Shown here: positions 14,399 through 30,067 of the stretch, piece after piece
Layout of the letters: the number at the start of each line of letters is the position of its first letter
Position numbering within the stretch: position 1 is the stretch's first letter
Source of the DNA: Oscheius onirici
Lineage: Eukaryota; Nematoda; Chromadorea; Rhabditida; Rhabditidae
DNA: 64,000 bases
Reading direction: 5' to 3'
Assembly: GCA_932521025.1 (NCBI GenBank)
Contig: OW051470.1
Coordinates: 4,946,501-5,010,500, forward strand
Program-made: the position numbers and the translations under genes
The notes under the pieces: generated by a model
What the model was told of the DNA's origin: nothing
Databases searched by the model: none
Seen by the model: the letters and a program-made list of their open reading frames with translations, nothing else

Positions 14399-15672
14399 CC
14401 TTACGGGCACCAGTTTGTCCACCCCCGGTGGTGAGCCCCGCAGAGAAAGAAAAGACTGGCTACCGCGGAGAGTTGTTCACTAAAATTCCCATATGTAACG
14501 GCAGGCAAAGACGATCTACTTACTGAGGAGAGATTTTCGTTTGAGAGGCTGACAAAGTCCTAAGGTTGTTCGAACCGCTGAGTGTGAAAAAGGTTCGGTT
14601 ACTCGTCTTGTAAAGTCTTCTCGAAGTTCTCAAGAAGGACCCCTTTGATAAGCAACTGATGGATTCGTTTTTCTTTGCTGAGCGCGGGTCTGGCTTGACT
14701 GGCCCCCGTCCTCGAGAGAGAGCGCGGACCCCCGAGCGCGCGCTCTTTCAGTGTTGACCGTCCCCGCCCGTCCGCCCCCGCTCTGCGCCCTCCAACTAGG
14801 AGACTTTGTCTCGTCACCGGCTGTCCTCTTTGGCCCATACTCTCAGTCTAATACTCTCTCACAATTCTCCCCCTTCACCGGCATTCACGGGTCCCCGCGC
14901 CTCCTGCCACCACTCTCTCAGTCCGAATGGACCAACCCTCACTTACGGTCCGACCCGAATTTCTCTTTTCATCGATTAGTCGCTTCCTTCCTCATTTTCT
15001 AGTCATTAGTCACTTGACTGTCTTGGTCCTCACTGTTTACCAAATGGTCAGAAGAACCTCATAAATCCTCATAGAAAATGACAGATCCAAGCCTGAAGCG
15101 AAAATCCAACTTTTACCGTACTTTGTCCTTGCATATGCCTTCAGCCTTCTTTCAGTCTATGGATTTTCTGGACCCCTTTCTTATCCGCCCTCTTGCTCGG
15201 GGCCCGGGTCAATTTCGGTTTCCCTGGGAAACGGGGGACTAGTGAGGTCCTAAAGAATCCACTACGGGGTTAAACACAAACCTCTTTTTCGTAGTCGAGT
15301 CACTAACATTTCCCCCTTTTCTCACTTTATGGTGATCGTTGAACTAGACCCTTATCGTTTTAGGACTTTTTGACAATGTCTCGGAGAAATATCCGAAAAA
15401 CAGGACCTTTCTTGCGCTATCACGTGTCTAGGCCATGGAAGAAAAACGTGTGGGAATCATCAGGGGTCCTTTCCACAAACAATGGGTCTGGGTGGATTTC
15501 CATTTGTGCCCATATTTGACCGCTGCCCACTTACTGTAAAACACTGACATCACAGCTACGCATACAATGAGCCACCCACAGTTTTTGCAAATCTCTGATG
15601 ATTCTTTTCCTCTGCTCTTTTTCTTTCTTCTTTCCTTCCTTCTTGACTAGTCTTGTCTTCAGTCTGCTCGAA
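14399..15672. other. Pyrimidine-rich spacer or long intron between the two BED fingers
   Basis: No exon could be supported. The stretch is C/T-rich, especially 14.75-15.0 kb, and ends in a long polypyrimidine tract with two acceptor-like sites (ttgactag and gtcttcag) just before the next exon. It would be a long first intron or intergenic leader of the downstream BED exons. Confidence 0.5.
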
Positions 15673-17199
15673 ATGACAACTGAGTTCTTGAACCCGAATG
15701 TGGAAGAGATTCCCAAACTGGAAGACTTGTCTCTCCCTTCTTCATCGACTACCGTTCATTCTCAAGACACGTTGCGCGACCAATTGAAGAAACTGAGAAA
15801 CAGCAAGGCCAACAAGAAAAGTTCTGAGATTTGGGACCACTACCGTCTGTTAGCTGAACAGCAGAATGTCGAATGTGTCCATTGTTGGCGTATTTTGAAA
15901 CGAAATGACAGTTCCACAAAGAGCATGTGGGGGCATATGACTGCCTACCATCAGGATCAGTTGGATGAGAGTAACTCGAGAAAGAAGAGACGGATATTGC
16001 CGTTGATTGAGAAGAAAACTGAAGAGGGTTCGGGGGAACAAAAAGTGGGAATTGACTAATTTTAAACATTAACATTGTTTAGACTCCTACGCAACCATAT
16101 GTCAAACGAGCCCGAGCAGGAGGTGTCAACCATCAGCAGAACACAACTGATTCCATGGCATTGGCACTTCAACAACTACAAAATGCCACAAATGTGAGTC
16201 TGAAAGTGAAAAGCTTGAACCATTAAAAATCTACGGTGTCTATGGTTGACTCTGTGTGTCTGACCGTGGCCTATTGCAGACGATTTGGCGCGAACAACTA
16301 GATTTCGCATCCGCTCCGGAACACTTCTTTTTGCACTTTTGTTTTGTAATTATCGAGAGTTTGAATATCATGAAATTAAGTCATTTTTCGCTTTTATGAC
16401 ATCGGAAGGTAGCTGGTTGTTTTGAAAATGCTATGTCTTTCATATCTTCTTCGGGTTGCAGTCAAACAATCAAAAATTCTTTTCAGCTGAACCAAATGAG
16501 TCAACTCAACGGAGCTCTGAACTTCCTCGAGAACATGCCCAAGTCGAACGAAGTCATCAACATCTCGGCCGGATTCACTTCGACACTCAAAGAAGACGAA
16601 GAAGAACAGCCGGAACATGGAAATGAACCTGGATCGTCTGGAGCATCCGCTTCTGGAGAACGGGCAGTCAGTGGGAGTCCTGTGGAAGAGACGGCCGGTG
16701 GAAGTCCGTCGGTGTCCTCCACCAACCAATTGAATGCCTTTATGAACATGGCTACGAATCCTCTGATGTGGAACGCCATGTTGTGAGTTGCAAAAAAGAT
16801 ACTTAGTCAGAGAGCAATTTCAGAGCCAACTCGTCTCATGGCTCTGCTTTTTCACTCAATGATGGACAATGTGTTTCGGTTCTCATGAAAATGGCCATCG
16901 ACATGGATTTGACGATGTCATACCACAAACGACGGTTCGTTTTCAAGATGAAGAATGTGTAATGAAAAATGTTCAGAGGCGACATCGAACTGTGTTTTGA
17001 GAGTAACCGAACTGCAGAGAAGAGCGGAGGACGAGGAAAAGTTCTTTGTATGTGTGATCTCGGCCGAGAGATTCGTGTCATCGAAAGAGTCAATGGAGCT
17101 CCGACGGATTCGGAGCTATGGACCAAAACAGACTTTAACCAGTTTTGCTGGGCCATGCGTGGCGCCGTTGGAGCAAAGTTCTCCGGCAAGAAACCATGA
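15673..17199 (+). CDS. BED-type zinc finger protein, second finger and C-terminal region
   Basis: The first exon reads MTTEFLNPNVEE and carries a BED finger: SSEIWDHY supplies the aromatic residues, CVHCW the two cysteines and HMTAYH the histidines. A basic RKKRR patch follows and may be a nuclear localisation signal. Further exons lie at about 16081-16193, 16481-16782 (acidic, Ser/Gly-rich), 16823-16931 and 16975-17199. The introns between the last three are about 40 nt. The last exon, ending at TGA 17197-17199, is compact (CWAMRGAVGAKFSGKK) and looks like a folded C-terminal domain I do not recognise. The sequence just upstream of the ATG is an acceptor (gtcttcag), so this is either the trans-spliced start of a gene or an internal exon of a double-BED gene beginning at 13612. 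Nuclear DNA binding is inferred from the finger family. Confidence 0.75.
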
Positions 17200-17820
17200 A
17201 AAAGTTTTAGTTAAGAATTGATTCTCATAGAGTTATGTTCATTATTCCCGAGTGCCTCAACCACGTCTCTTTCTGTGATCAAATGTCAACCATATGTACT
17301 TTTCGGGTCCTTCCGTCAGCCCGTGATAAGATTTGTAGAACAAAGTTATATGAAACAATGAAGTTGTATCGCGAGTCTCTTTCTTCTCTAGAAAAGATGT
17401 CCCAATAGTCAGCAGGCAAGCATTCCCACAGCTCTTCCTAAATAGTCCTAATGTGGATGAACGCTTCTAATGAGTCGCGCCATAATATCCTCCCAGTCTC
17501 GTCTGTCATCCCGATCATATCTTTTTTGTTCTCTCCAAAGAAACGCAATGCAAGAGAAATGAGAGAACAAAGTAAGAAGCAAGCCCATGCATACATCTGT
17601 GCCCATTGGCAGCCACTTTCTAGCGACAGAAACTGCTATAAGGTCAGTTTATCGTTTGTCCCTCCGTCAGTCAACGCTAATGAATTGACTGCAAATGAAG
17701 CCTACGCGGTTGGTTCTACAGCTGTGCAACTCACACATAACTGAATTATTAATTCATAAAGTATGATGCTTTATCCATAAACCTGCTAACTATTACAAAT
17801 AGGAATTTCAGGGAGTTCTG
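17200..17820. other. Intergenic or 5' leader of the tau-like gene
   Basis: No exon supported. It ends in an acceptor-like aatttcag directly before the tau-like start codon. An open frame at 17451-17744 has no recognisable features and is probably chance. Confidence 0.5.
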
Positions 17821-20800
17821 ATGAATGACACCGAAAGTGTTGAGCCCTCCGAGCAAGCTGAAACACAAGCTTCTCCCGTCCACGAGACTGTGATTGACAT
17901 CGAGATCCTTGAAGAGGATCAGACAGCAGAACCAGAGCCTCAAACTGAGCCAGAACAAGGCGTTAAAGACGAGGAGAAACTGCCAGATGTTGAACAAGAA
18001 AAGCCAATAATCACAGTGGAAGAGATCGAGGATCCTCAAGCGTATCCGGAGATTGTTGAGGAGCCACCTGAAGAACTTGTGGAACAGACTGCGACAGTAG
18101 AACCAATTGAAGCGGAAGATCTTGAACCAGAGATGACTACCAGCCAGGTTGTTCTTTTTTCCACCACTCCTTGGCACAAGTTGATCGAGATCTGACAATG
18201 AACCCTTCTTTCCTTTCCTCGAATTATTCTAGTTTTTGGCAATAAGCAACCTCTAGTTTTGATTGAGTAAAGTCAGAACAGACATGAGTTGACTAATGGC
18301 GCTAATCCCCGCTTCCTTCGTATATCTCACTCTCTCTGATCGGCTCTCCGCCCGAATACAATATTATTTGGCCTTTCTCATGTTACTCTCGTCCATTATT
18401 CTCCTCTCCGCGCCCGTGTTCCGTATTCAAATGCTCATAACCTCCGCAACAAGCTAATCTTATCAGGGCGGTCGTCTTGAATAAACAGCTTCAACTATTT
18501 GAATTTGCCGCCTCTTTACGGCCCTTGAAGTCAATCCCTTTTCCATATTTATCTGAGAGACTCATCTACATCTGTCCGCCGCGCCTTTTTCAAAGAGGAA
18601 CACGCCCACTGGTCATCATATTTCCACTCACGGAGCCCTTTCATGTCCTTTGGTTTGAAAGATGGCCAACCCGTCTCTTATCCGATTTCAAATGGCTCTG
18701 ATTATGTAAATAGGCCAAGCGCGACAATTTTACGCCATCGTTTGTTCAACTGACAGGTGTAGAGGCTTTTTGTTCTCATTCTGGAGTTTCATGATAAAGC
18801 TTCATATTTTGTCAAAAAAAAACAGCCAGCTGCCAAGATGGAGAGCAAATAGAAACACAAATAGTTTATCACTAGATCCCTTTTGAGTCTGTTATGCTTT
18901 TTGGGCAATCATCCCCTCCTCTTCTTCACCCTAATCAGATCAGGAACTTGTTTCTTTCGAAGGCTCTTCCAGTCTCGTTTTATTCATTCGCTATTTCTAT
19001 TTTCAGGTACCTGTTAATCCTGAAGAAGTCCCAGAAGCAGAAACAGTGAAAGAGGAGACAGTTGAAGAAGAAAAACAAGAAGAGGTAGTCGAGAAGGTGA
19101 GATTTGTATAGACAGAAAAAGGGAAGTGTTTAGACACCTTGGCGAACACGCCCTCAAACGAACCGGGTTCCTTTAATTCCTCCTCCCGCCATCCTATCTC
19201 TTCTCTGCCAGTCAAACAAAAACAACAACCTGCTCGTGCATTGCGCATCGATCTCACTTCTTCTGAGCACGTCGAGAGTCTTATCCCGTAATTTCCAAAG
19301 AGATAATTTGACCCTATTCGGTCAAGTACCCATAGACTCTCGTCCTTTCGTCCCTGAGGAAGAAAAGAGTTTTAGCCTTGACACGCCCGAAATGGCTGTT
19401 TTCTTCTCTATTCTACCTGGCGTAGTCTTCCTTTGAATGATTCTTTCCCGTTACTCCTCAATCTTGAGCCCTCCAGATTTATTGTCACCATAACTACCAC
19501 GCCCCAGGCTGTCATTTTTCCCCCAAAAGGGTCTCCAAATCGTTATTTTCCTTCCGATACAAACTTGACTTTTCAGAGCGAAGTAATGGTCGACACTGTT
19601 CACAACTTTCAAGTCGATGTCAGTCCCTCGACGGAAAAGAGAGCATCCTACGAGATTGACGATCATCAAGAAGAAGTCAGAGAGGACAGCAGTCCTGAAT
19701 TTGTGTCTTTTCAGTCGCCTAGAACAGACGAAGAAACTGTGGACAAAGACCTGGAGAATGAGATGGTTGTGCACGACGAGCCTGAGGTCGATCAAGTACA
19801 AAACAATGCCGAATACCATGAAGTAGAGAAGGCTGTGACTCCCGAACCAGTAGCCAGTCCAATTCGTGTAGAAGAACAGCCCAAAGAAGAACCTAAGAAA
19901 GAGATGTCTGAAAAGCCAGCGACAGGAATCAAAGCTCCCAGTGCGAGAACGACAATTCTTCCGTCCAAGCCAAAAACAGCTGTTCCGCCCAAAACGTGAG
20001 TATAATCTATACGAGGGTGTTTTATTGACCCCGAGTGGTGAAAGGGTCGTTAACTTTTACAACAGGACAACAACACATGGGTCTTCAAAAAGACATCGAA
20101 CTCCCAGATCTCAGTGCTCTAATCCGTTAGACAAACTTTGACAAAAACGCGTTGTGTTTGTTCAGTTGTTCCTCCCATTCTACTACGAAAAAGTTACACA
20201 AGAGACTTGAGATCTGTTTGCCTTTTCTACCGAAAGAGGCGTAAACAGGGGAGCAACATATTCATGCGCTTCTTTCCCATTACTTGGAGGCTGTCGCCCC
20301 AAACGCCCGTACATGACTAATTTCAACTGACAAATAGCCCGCGGAAACTCTTTCTCGAGAGACTTTTAATCAACCGACATTGCTTTTTAGGACACCTTCT
20401 CCGACTGTCTCAAAGAGACCTACAACGTCGGTTCCGACTGTCAAGATTCCCGCCAAGACAGCGTAAGTACTTTCTTCAAAAGCATCTTTTCATCTTCAAA
20501 TTTGCATTATCCACGCTCGAAAGATTTGCCCTTATCCGCCAAAAAGTCTCTCAGACAGCCGCCCTCTCCATCTCATACGCTTGCCTGCGCCTAGAAGTGC
20601 TCTTTGTTTGGTTCCGTGGGATAGAGGAATAATAGCCTCCTCAAAATTGCTCACTTCCTACTCATGTTATTATGCCCGTTTTCAGTCCGATGAGTCGACC
20701 GCCGGCTCCTTTCAAGGCTACTCCAGCCGCTCCTAAACAGAAGGCTGTTCCTCACAGATCGCATTCTCAACAGAGAACTCCAACTTCGAGAAATGGAAGC

Positions 20801-21619
20801 ACCAGTGAGTCTTCCTTTCGTGTTATTCTAAAACTACCGTTTCCAGCCAAGATGGATAGTCTTCCAAATACACCAAAACTAGTCAACAGAAAATATCAAA
20901 ATGTGCAGAGTCGAGTTGGATCAATCACGGATCACAAGCCACAAGGAGGCAATGTGGAAATCTTCTCCGAAAAGAAAAAGTACAAGGCAGAATCGAAAAT
21001 CGGCTCTCTTCATAATGCTGAGCACAAACCTGGTTAAATTTTTTGTTTATTCTCGTGAGCATTGTATCTAGGTGGCGGAAATGTAAAGATTGAAACTGCC
21101 AAGCTGAATTTCAAAGACACGGCCAAGCCGAGAGTCGACGCCATTTCGAACCACACGCCCAAACAATCCGACAAGAAGGTCAGTTTTTTCTAGTTTTTTT
21201 TGGCTACAAACAATATCTTATTGAATAGATCTTCAGATCACAACACAGAAGCTCAACTGGAACGCCCAATCGAAAATTGGTTCTTTGGAGAATGCTACCC
21301 ATAAGGCTGGAGGTGGACAAGTAAAGGTAGGTGTATTCCTCTTTCACTCGTCTCTCTTGTTTGACTTTCCACTGCTTTTTGCACTTGCAGATTTTGAATC
21401 AACGACTTGAGTGGGCCGCAGCGAGCAAAGTTGGCTCTAAAGATAATATTGGACATCAACCCGGCGGCGGTAATGTCCAGGTATAGTTTTTGCCATTTGT
21501 GAACTCGTGTTTACGCATTTCTTTCACAGATTTTCGACGAGAAGTTGGAGTATACTGCACAACCGAAAGTGGCAAGTATTGACCAGCAGGCACGGAGAGG
21601 AAGCGATCGGAGTTTTTAG
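17821..21619 (+). CDS. ptl-1: Tau/MAP2/MAP4-family microtubule-associated protein (PTL-1-like)
   Basis: Binds and stabilises microtubules through C-terminal repeats. The N-terminal exons (17821-18147, 19007-19096, 19577-19997) encode an acidic Glu/Pro-rich projection region. Exons at about 20391-20462 and 20686-20815 encode a basic Pro/Ser/Thr-rich region (KRPTTSVPTVKIPAKT). From about 20846 five repeats follow. Four have the tau signature: VGSITDHKPQGGNV, IGSLHNAEHKPGGGNVKI, IGSLENATHKAGGGQVKI and VGSKDNIGHQPGGGNVQI. The third repeat is degenerate (VDAISNHTPKQSDKK) and lacks the PGGG turn. Introns fall inside the KPGGG motif and just before the following Ile, dividing repeats at regular positions. 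All exon junctions I checked keep frame. The stop is TAG at 21617-21619. The start is preceded by the acceptor aatttcag, consistent with trans-splicing. Neuronal or mechanosensory expression is known for C. elegans ptl-1 but cannot be read here. Confidence 0.93.
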
Positions 21620-21959
21620 TTCTCTTTCAGAGTTGGTTTCACTTTTAGCCTACCTTCGGACTAGTAATTTGACTGAACAAAAGAGAGTTTCAGACTGACG
21701 CCTATCGTCCCGACCCAAATAAGGTAAAAGCTAAAAGCAAGCCGGGTAAACAAATGCCTGGATGCCTTGATCCCCTATCAGCTGATCAGATACTCTTTTA
21801 GAATGTACTCATCCAGTTGTATATACTCATCTTTTCTATTCAATGAAATTATTTACTCCAATATTGAACCAGTCTTCTGTTATTACCATAAGAGCAAACA
21901 GACAGTTCCATGAAGCGCACCTCCAGTTGGCAGGTTGTTCTTTTTCCACTTGTCAATAA
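21620..21959. other. Short intergenic spacer
   Basis: No exon supported between the tau-like stop codon and the sulfotransferase start. The right end is pyrimidine-rich (ttctttttcc) just upstream of ATG 21960. Confidence 0.5.
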
Positions 21960-23452
<1,493 letters not shown>

Positions 23453-23637
23453 TACCAGAATAAACGGTTTCCATCATGAACTTTTTCTGAATTAATGATC
23501 TCGGGTCACACGTGTCTTAAACAAGTTCTTCCTCAAAACAATGTTCCTCATGGTCATCGAATTGTTGATGTCAGATGCTATCAGAACAGACTCTTCATTC
23601 GTTCTCGTCAACGCCTCATACCTACACTTTCAGAGTT

Positions 23638-26390
<2,753 letters not shown>

Positions 26391-26696
26391 AATTGCCAAG
26401 AAATTGTATAAATCTCTTTATATGTGCGAACCAGAAATAATACAGAGCACTCAAAAGCCAAAAACAAATCAATAAACATCGATATATACTCGGGGTCGTG
26501 ATCACAGAATGGCGCGATTCGCGGAAAGGACAAGGCTTCCAAACAGACTACAAACTATGTACAGGGCAAAAATGGCAAAAATGTACAACCAAAATTGTTT
26601 TTCAAAATAACCCGTTTGGATAGAGAGAGCGAACTGGTAATTGTAGTCACTGGAAGTGAATCAATTATCAGTCCCCCAAAAAAAAGAAAAAAAAGG

Positions 26697-29600
26697 TTAA
26701 GACGTGCTGACCAGTTGAGAAGGAGACTCTTCCGTCTCCATCGGTGGCTGTTTTGAACTAAACAAACAGTTTAAAGGAAAAGAAATTGTCTTACTGTTTC
26801 GAAATATTCTCGATGACTTTTTCCGCAAGATCTTTTGTAGCAGGATTTGTTCGAGGGTCCTTGACCAAGTCTTCCAACAAGGGAACACCGCCTTCTTCTG
26901 TCACGTAGTAGCAGTATCTAAACATACTTTTTATAATACCATTTTAAGAGAATGTCCATCAAATGAATAATAGAACTAACTTGGCTCCATCTGTCGTAGT
27001 CAGATTGGCTAAAGCCCATACTGCCCAATGCTGACTGGCCGGGGCATGCCAGAGTGGAAGTAACCGGAGAATTGGTCGGAAGGATCTGTAGTTGATGAAT
27101 CTTCTCGTCTTCAGATCCCATTTCTCCGTCGCCTACAATGTATTCTTCTTTATTGTTTTGATGTTCAACTCACGGTTATAATCTTCTCCATGACTTCGTT
27201 CCTGTCCGATGCTATCTCATCCCAGGCCTTTTGGCCATCACTGACCATATGCGCCAGAACACCGGCTGAATTGTAGCTGATCTCGATCGACTCCTCCACT
27301 TTCGTCTCTAATAGATCGCTGAAGCGTTTATTAAAAAGATTTGTAAAAATCTTACGTGAATATCCGGATGTAGTCAGCATTCATTAGACGATAGCGAAGT
27401 GCGTCGACCTCGGCAATATTGCCGATCAGACCCATCATGTTCCGGACCAGCTCTCTGACAAAGTAATGATAAGAAGAAATAGTAAAAATTGAACTCACTT
27501 CTCTCCATGGAAAGTATTGTAGCACTTTTGAAAGAGACTCAGTCCTTCGGCATCCAGAAATCGACTACAGTTTGGCGGTGTCTCGTCAGTAATATTCCAC
27601 AAGAAGCTCCAACCGACTTCCATCACATCGTCACAAGTGTTCGAAGTGAGTTTTCTCTTGATCTGATCCAAAATCATCTCGATAGCTCCGAAACCGCCGA
27701 TCTGCAGTTTCTGATCGCCCTCGACATGACAGGCCATCGAGTTCAAGAGAAAAACAACAATTCTCTGGGTCAGTTGGTCAGAGTTGTGATGTTGGAGAAC
27801 ACTGACGAGAATAATGGCTAGTCGACTGGAAACATTTGTGTGAACATATCCAAGGACTCTCACCTGTAGTCGAAGAGGATTTCCTGGGGAATCTCGAACT
27901 GACAGAGACTGAGACAACAGTTTCTGACCATTACTTGCTCCTAAAACCAAATTATTTTTTCAATAAATATAAATAAAATAACCTCCAAGTGCTTTTCCAT
28001 GCCTGAGAGAAGACTCGACACGACTTGTTTCTTCGTGTCCCGATTCATCAGAACCTTGCGAATGATGTAGAACAAACTGGCTGATCCCGCGATTTGAAGC
28101 GTACTGTCCTCAATGTGGCGTTGCATAGCCTCGAGCACCAAGTGAAGGGCTTCCGCTTGTCTCGTCTGAAACATATTTGAGTCTTTTATGAAATCTGAAA
28201 AAGTACCAATGGTGAACTGTTTCCAAATCTGTATAATTGGTAGCTTTCGTTCAGAACAGACTGTAACAGGCTTGCCCGTTCTCGGTACACTTGGAGGGCT
28301 GTTATCACCTGGAATGTTCAATGTTTATAGCTGTTCTTTAAAGTAATGTTCGAAATAAAATAAAAATAGAGAGAAACCAACCTGGTCTTCGTTGGCGTCG
28401 CCGGAAATCTGTTCCGCGGGTATTTCCAGGAAGTGACTGGCGTTGTCGCAGTTGAACAATCCCAAGAACTTGAGTTTCCTCGTCAAAAATCTTAATCCAA
28501 CAATGTCTGATTTGACAGTTCCTCTCGCAAAAGACATGTCTTCTGGTGGAACAGGCCAATCATTCATCGTCGGTTGTGAGGCGAGATTGGTCGAGGAAAT
28601 GTCCAACTTTTCAAGACAAGGAAGACCCGTGACGATTCGATGGAGCGATGTGACGGGCTTCGGATACATACCCGTGTCTTTTGTAGACTGCGAGAGATCC
28701 AAATACCTGTAACAACTCTGTTTGTTAAAACACTTGTTAAATCTAAAACCAGTGAGAGAACAGACGATGGAACCGGTCGAGGTTTGAACTCACTTAAGGT
28801 CTTTGAGCAGGACAATATTGTCGATAGCTTTGTACAGGTCCGGAACCTCGTAGAGAATTAAAGTCGTCAGATTGAGACTGTTCAGACAACGGAGATCGTC
28901 AACTTTTGACCAGTAGGAAATGTCGAGTTTCTGGAGTTTTTCCAAAGGTTCGAGGACTCGTATAAGAAAGTCATTTGCAGAATCTTCTTCTTCCTCAGGA
29001 TATCGTTTCAGCTGAATGTATCCATTTAAACATATGAAGATTAGGACTTACTTTAGGTAGTAGTAGACTAGTTACACCGGGACATCTACTCGTAAACACC
29101 GGGAGTTCTCGCTCTTCTTCTGGAGGATTCGGTGGAAGGTCGTCCAGATCCAAAATGTTCGCATTCCAGATCTCAGATGAGGGGGAATAGGGCGAAGAGA
29201 AACCATTCCTAAACAAATTGTTCTATTATAATCTGCTAAAAAGAAACCTCTCAGGCGGACGTTCTGGCATCTGTTCGAAGACCATTTCATAGGCTTGTTG
29301 GTTAGCTTGTTGCGCAATTCCCAAATGCTGAGCTTGACTCGGACCTCCTCCTCTGGCCTCTCTGGCGATCTGATCCAGGCGATCTCCTCCTCCTTGTGTG
29401 ATCAGATCTTCTTCGCCCAAAACGGGAATGTTCATTATGGCCACTCCGTTTTTCCTGGAACTGAGAATCAGACTCCAGTGTCATTTATATGTTTGTACCT
29501 CCGAGGCAGAGGCCGTCGCAAGAGATCCATGGAAGACATCCGGAGTGTCGAGAGTTCGGTTAATTGAACATCTTTATTGTCGAGGAAAACATTGGCTTGA

Positions 29601-30067
29601 TCAGAGATTCCCTGCAAAACATGACTTATATGGTTTCTTCAAAAACAAAAACTGATTACGCAACTCTGTTTTGATAAACAAGATCTCACCTTGACATCTG
29701 TGAGATCCAATTGACTAATCTTCCCATGTTGAGCCAACAACTCGGTCAGGATCTCGTCATTGAGCGTCGCTCCAGTCAGATTCAAGTGGTCCAAAGGAAA
29801 GTTGGAACTGTTGTAAAAGGCCTTCAGAGTGTTGTCCAACGGCTTTGTTACTACTCCACTGAAGGCGTTCCACATTTTTCGATGTTCGTCAAAAACGGCA
29901 TGCGAGGCTCCACAAGGAAGTGGACAGTCTGCGTATACTTCCGCCACAGCATCGGCCTCGGAATTACACAGCAAAAGAGCTGAGTGTCTTTTAGCGAGGG
30001 CTTGGGCTGACATGGAAAGCAGCGTCGGGGCCCTTAGAGGAATATCCGGCGCTCCCTCTTTCATCAT
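26697..30067 (-). CDS. zer-1: ZER1 homologue, CUL2 E3 ligase substrate receptor (LRR-ARM)
   Basis: ZYG11/ZER1 proteins recognise N-terminal glycine and related degrons and link them to CUL2-elongin. The N-terminal exon (30067 to about 29690) starts just after the acceptor cttttcag. Leucine-rich segments follow (LDHLNLTGATLNDEIL, ISQLDLTDVK, LEKLDISSTNL). The linker LKFLGLF...IPAEQISGDANEDQ and the ARM segment RNCCLSLCQFEIPQEILF match human ZER1 more closely than ZYG11B. The C-terminal ARM region includes WNITDETPPNC and SYNSAGVLAHMVSDG, the part that forms the degron pocket in the family. Exons are separated by introns of mostly 40-60 nt. The stop TAA is at 26697-26699. The gene converges with ACSL. 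The assignment to ZER1 rests on these motifs. Confidence 0.92.
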
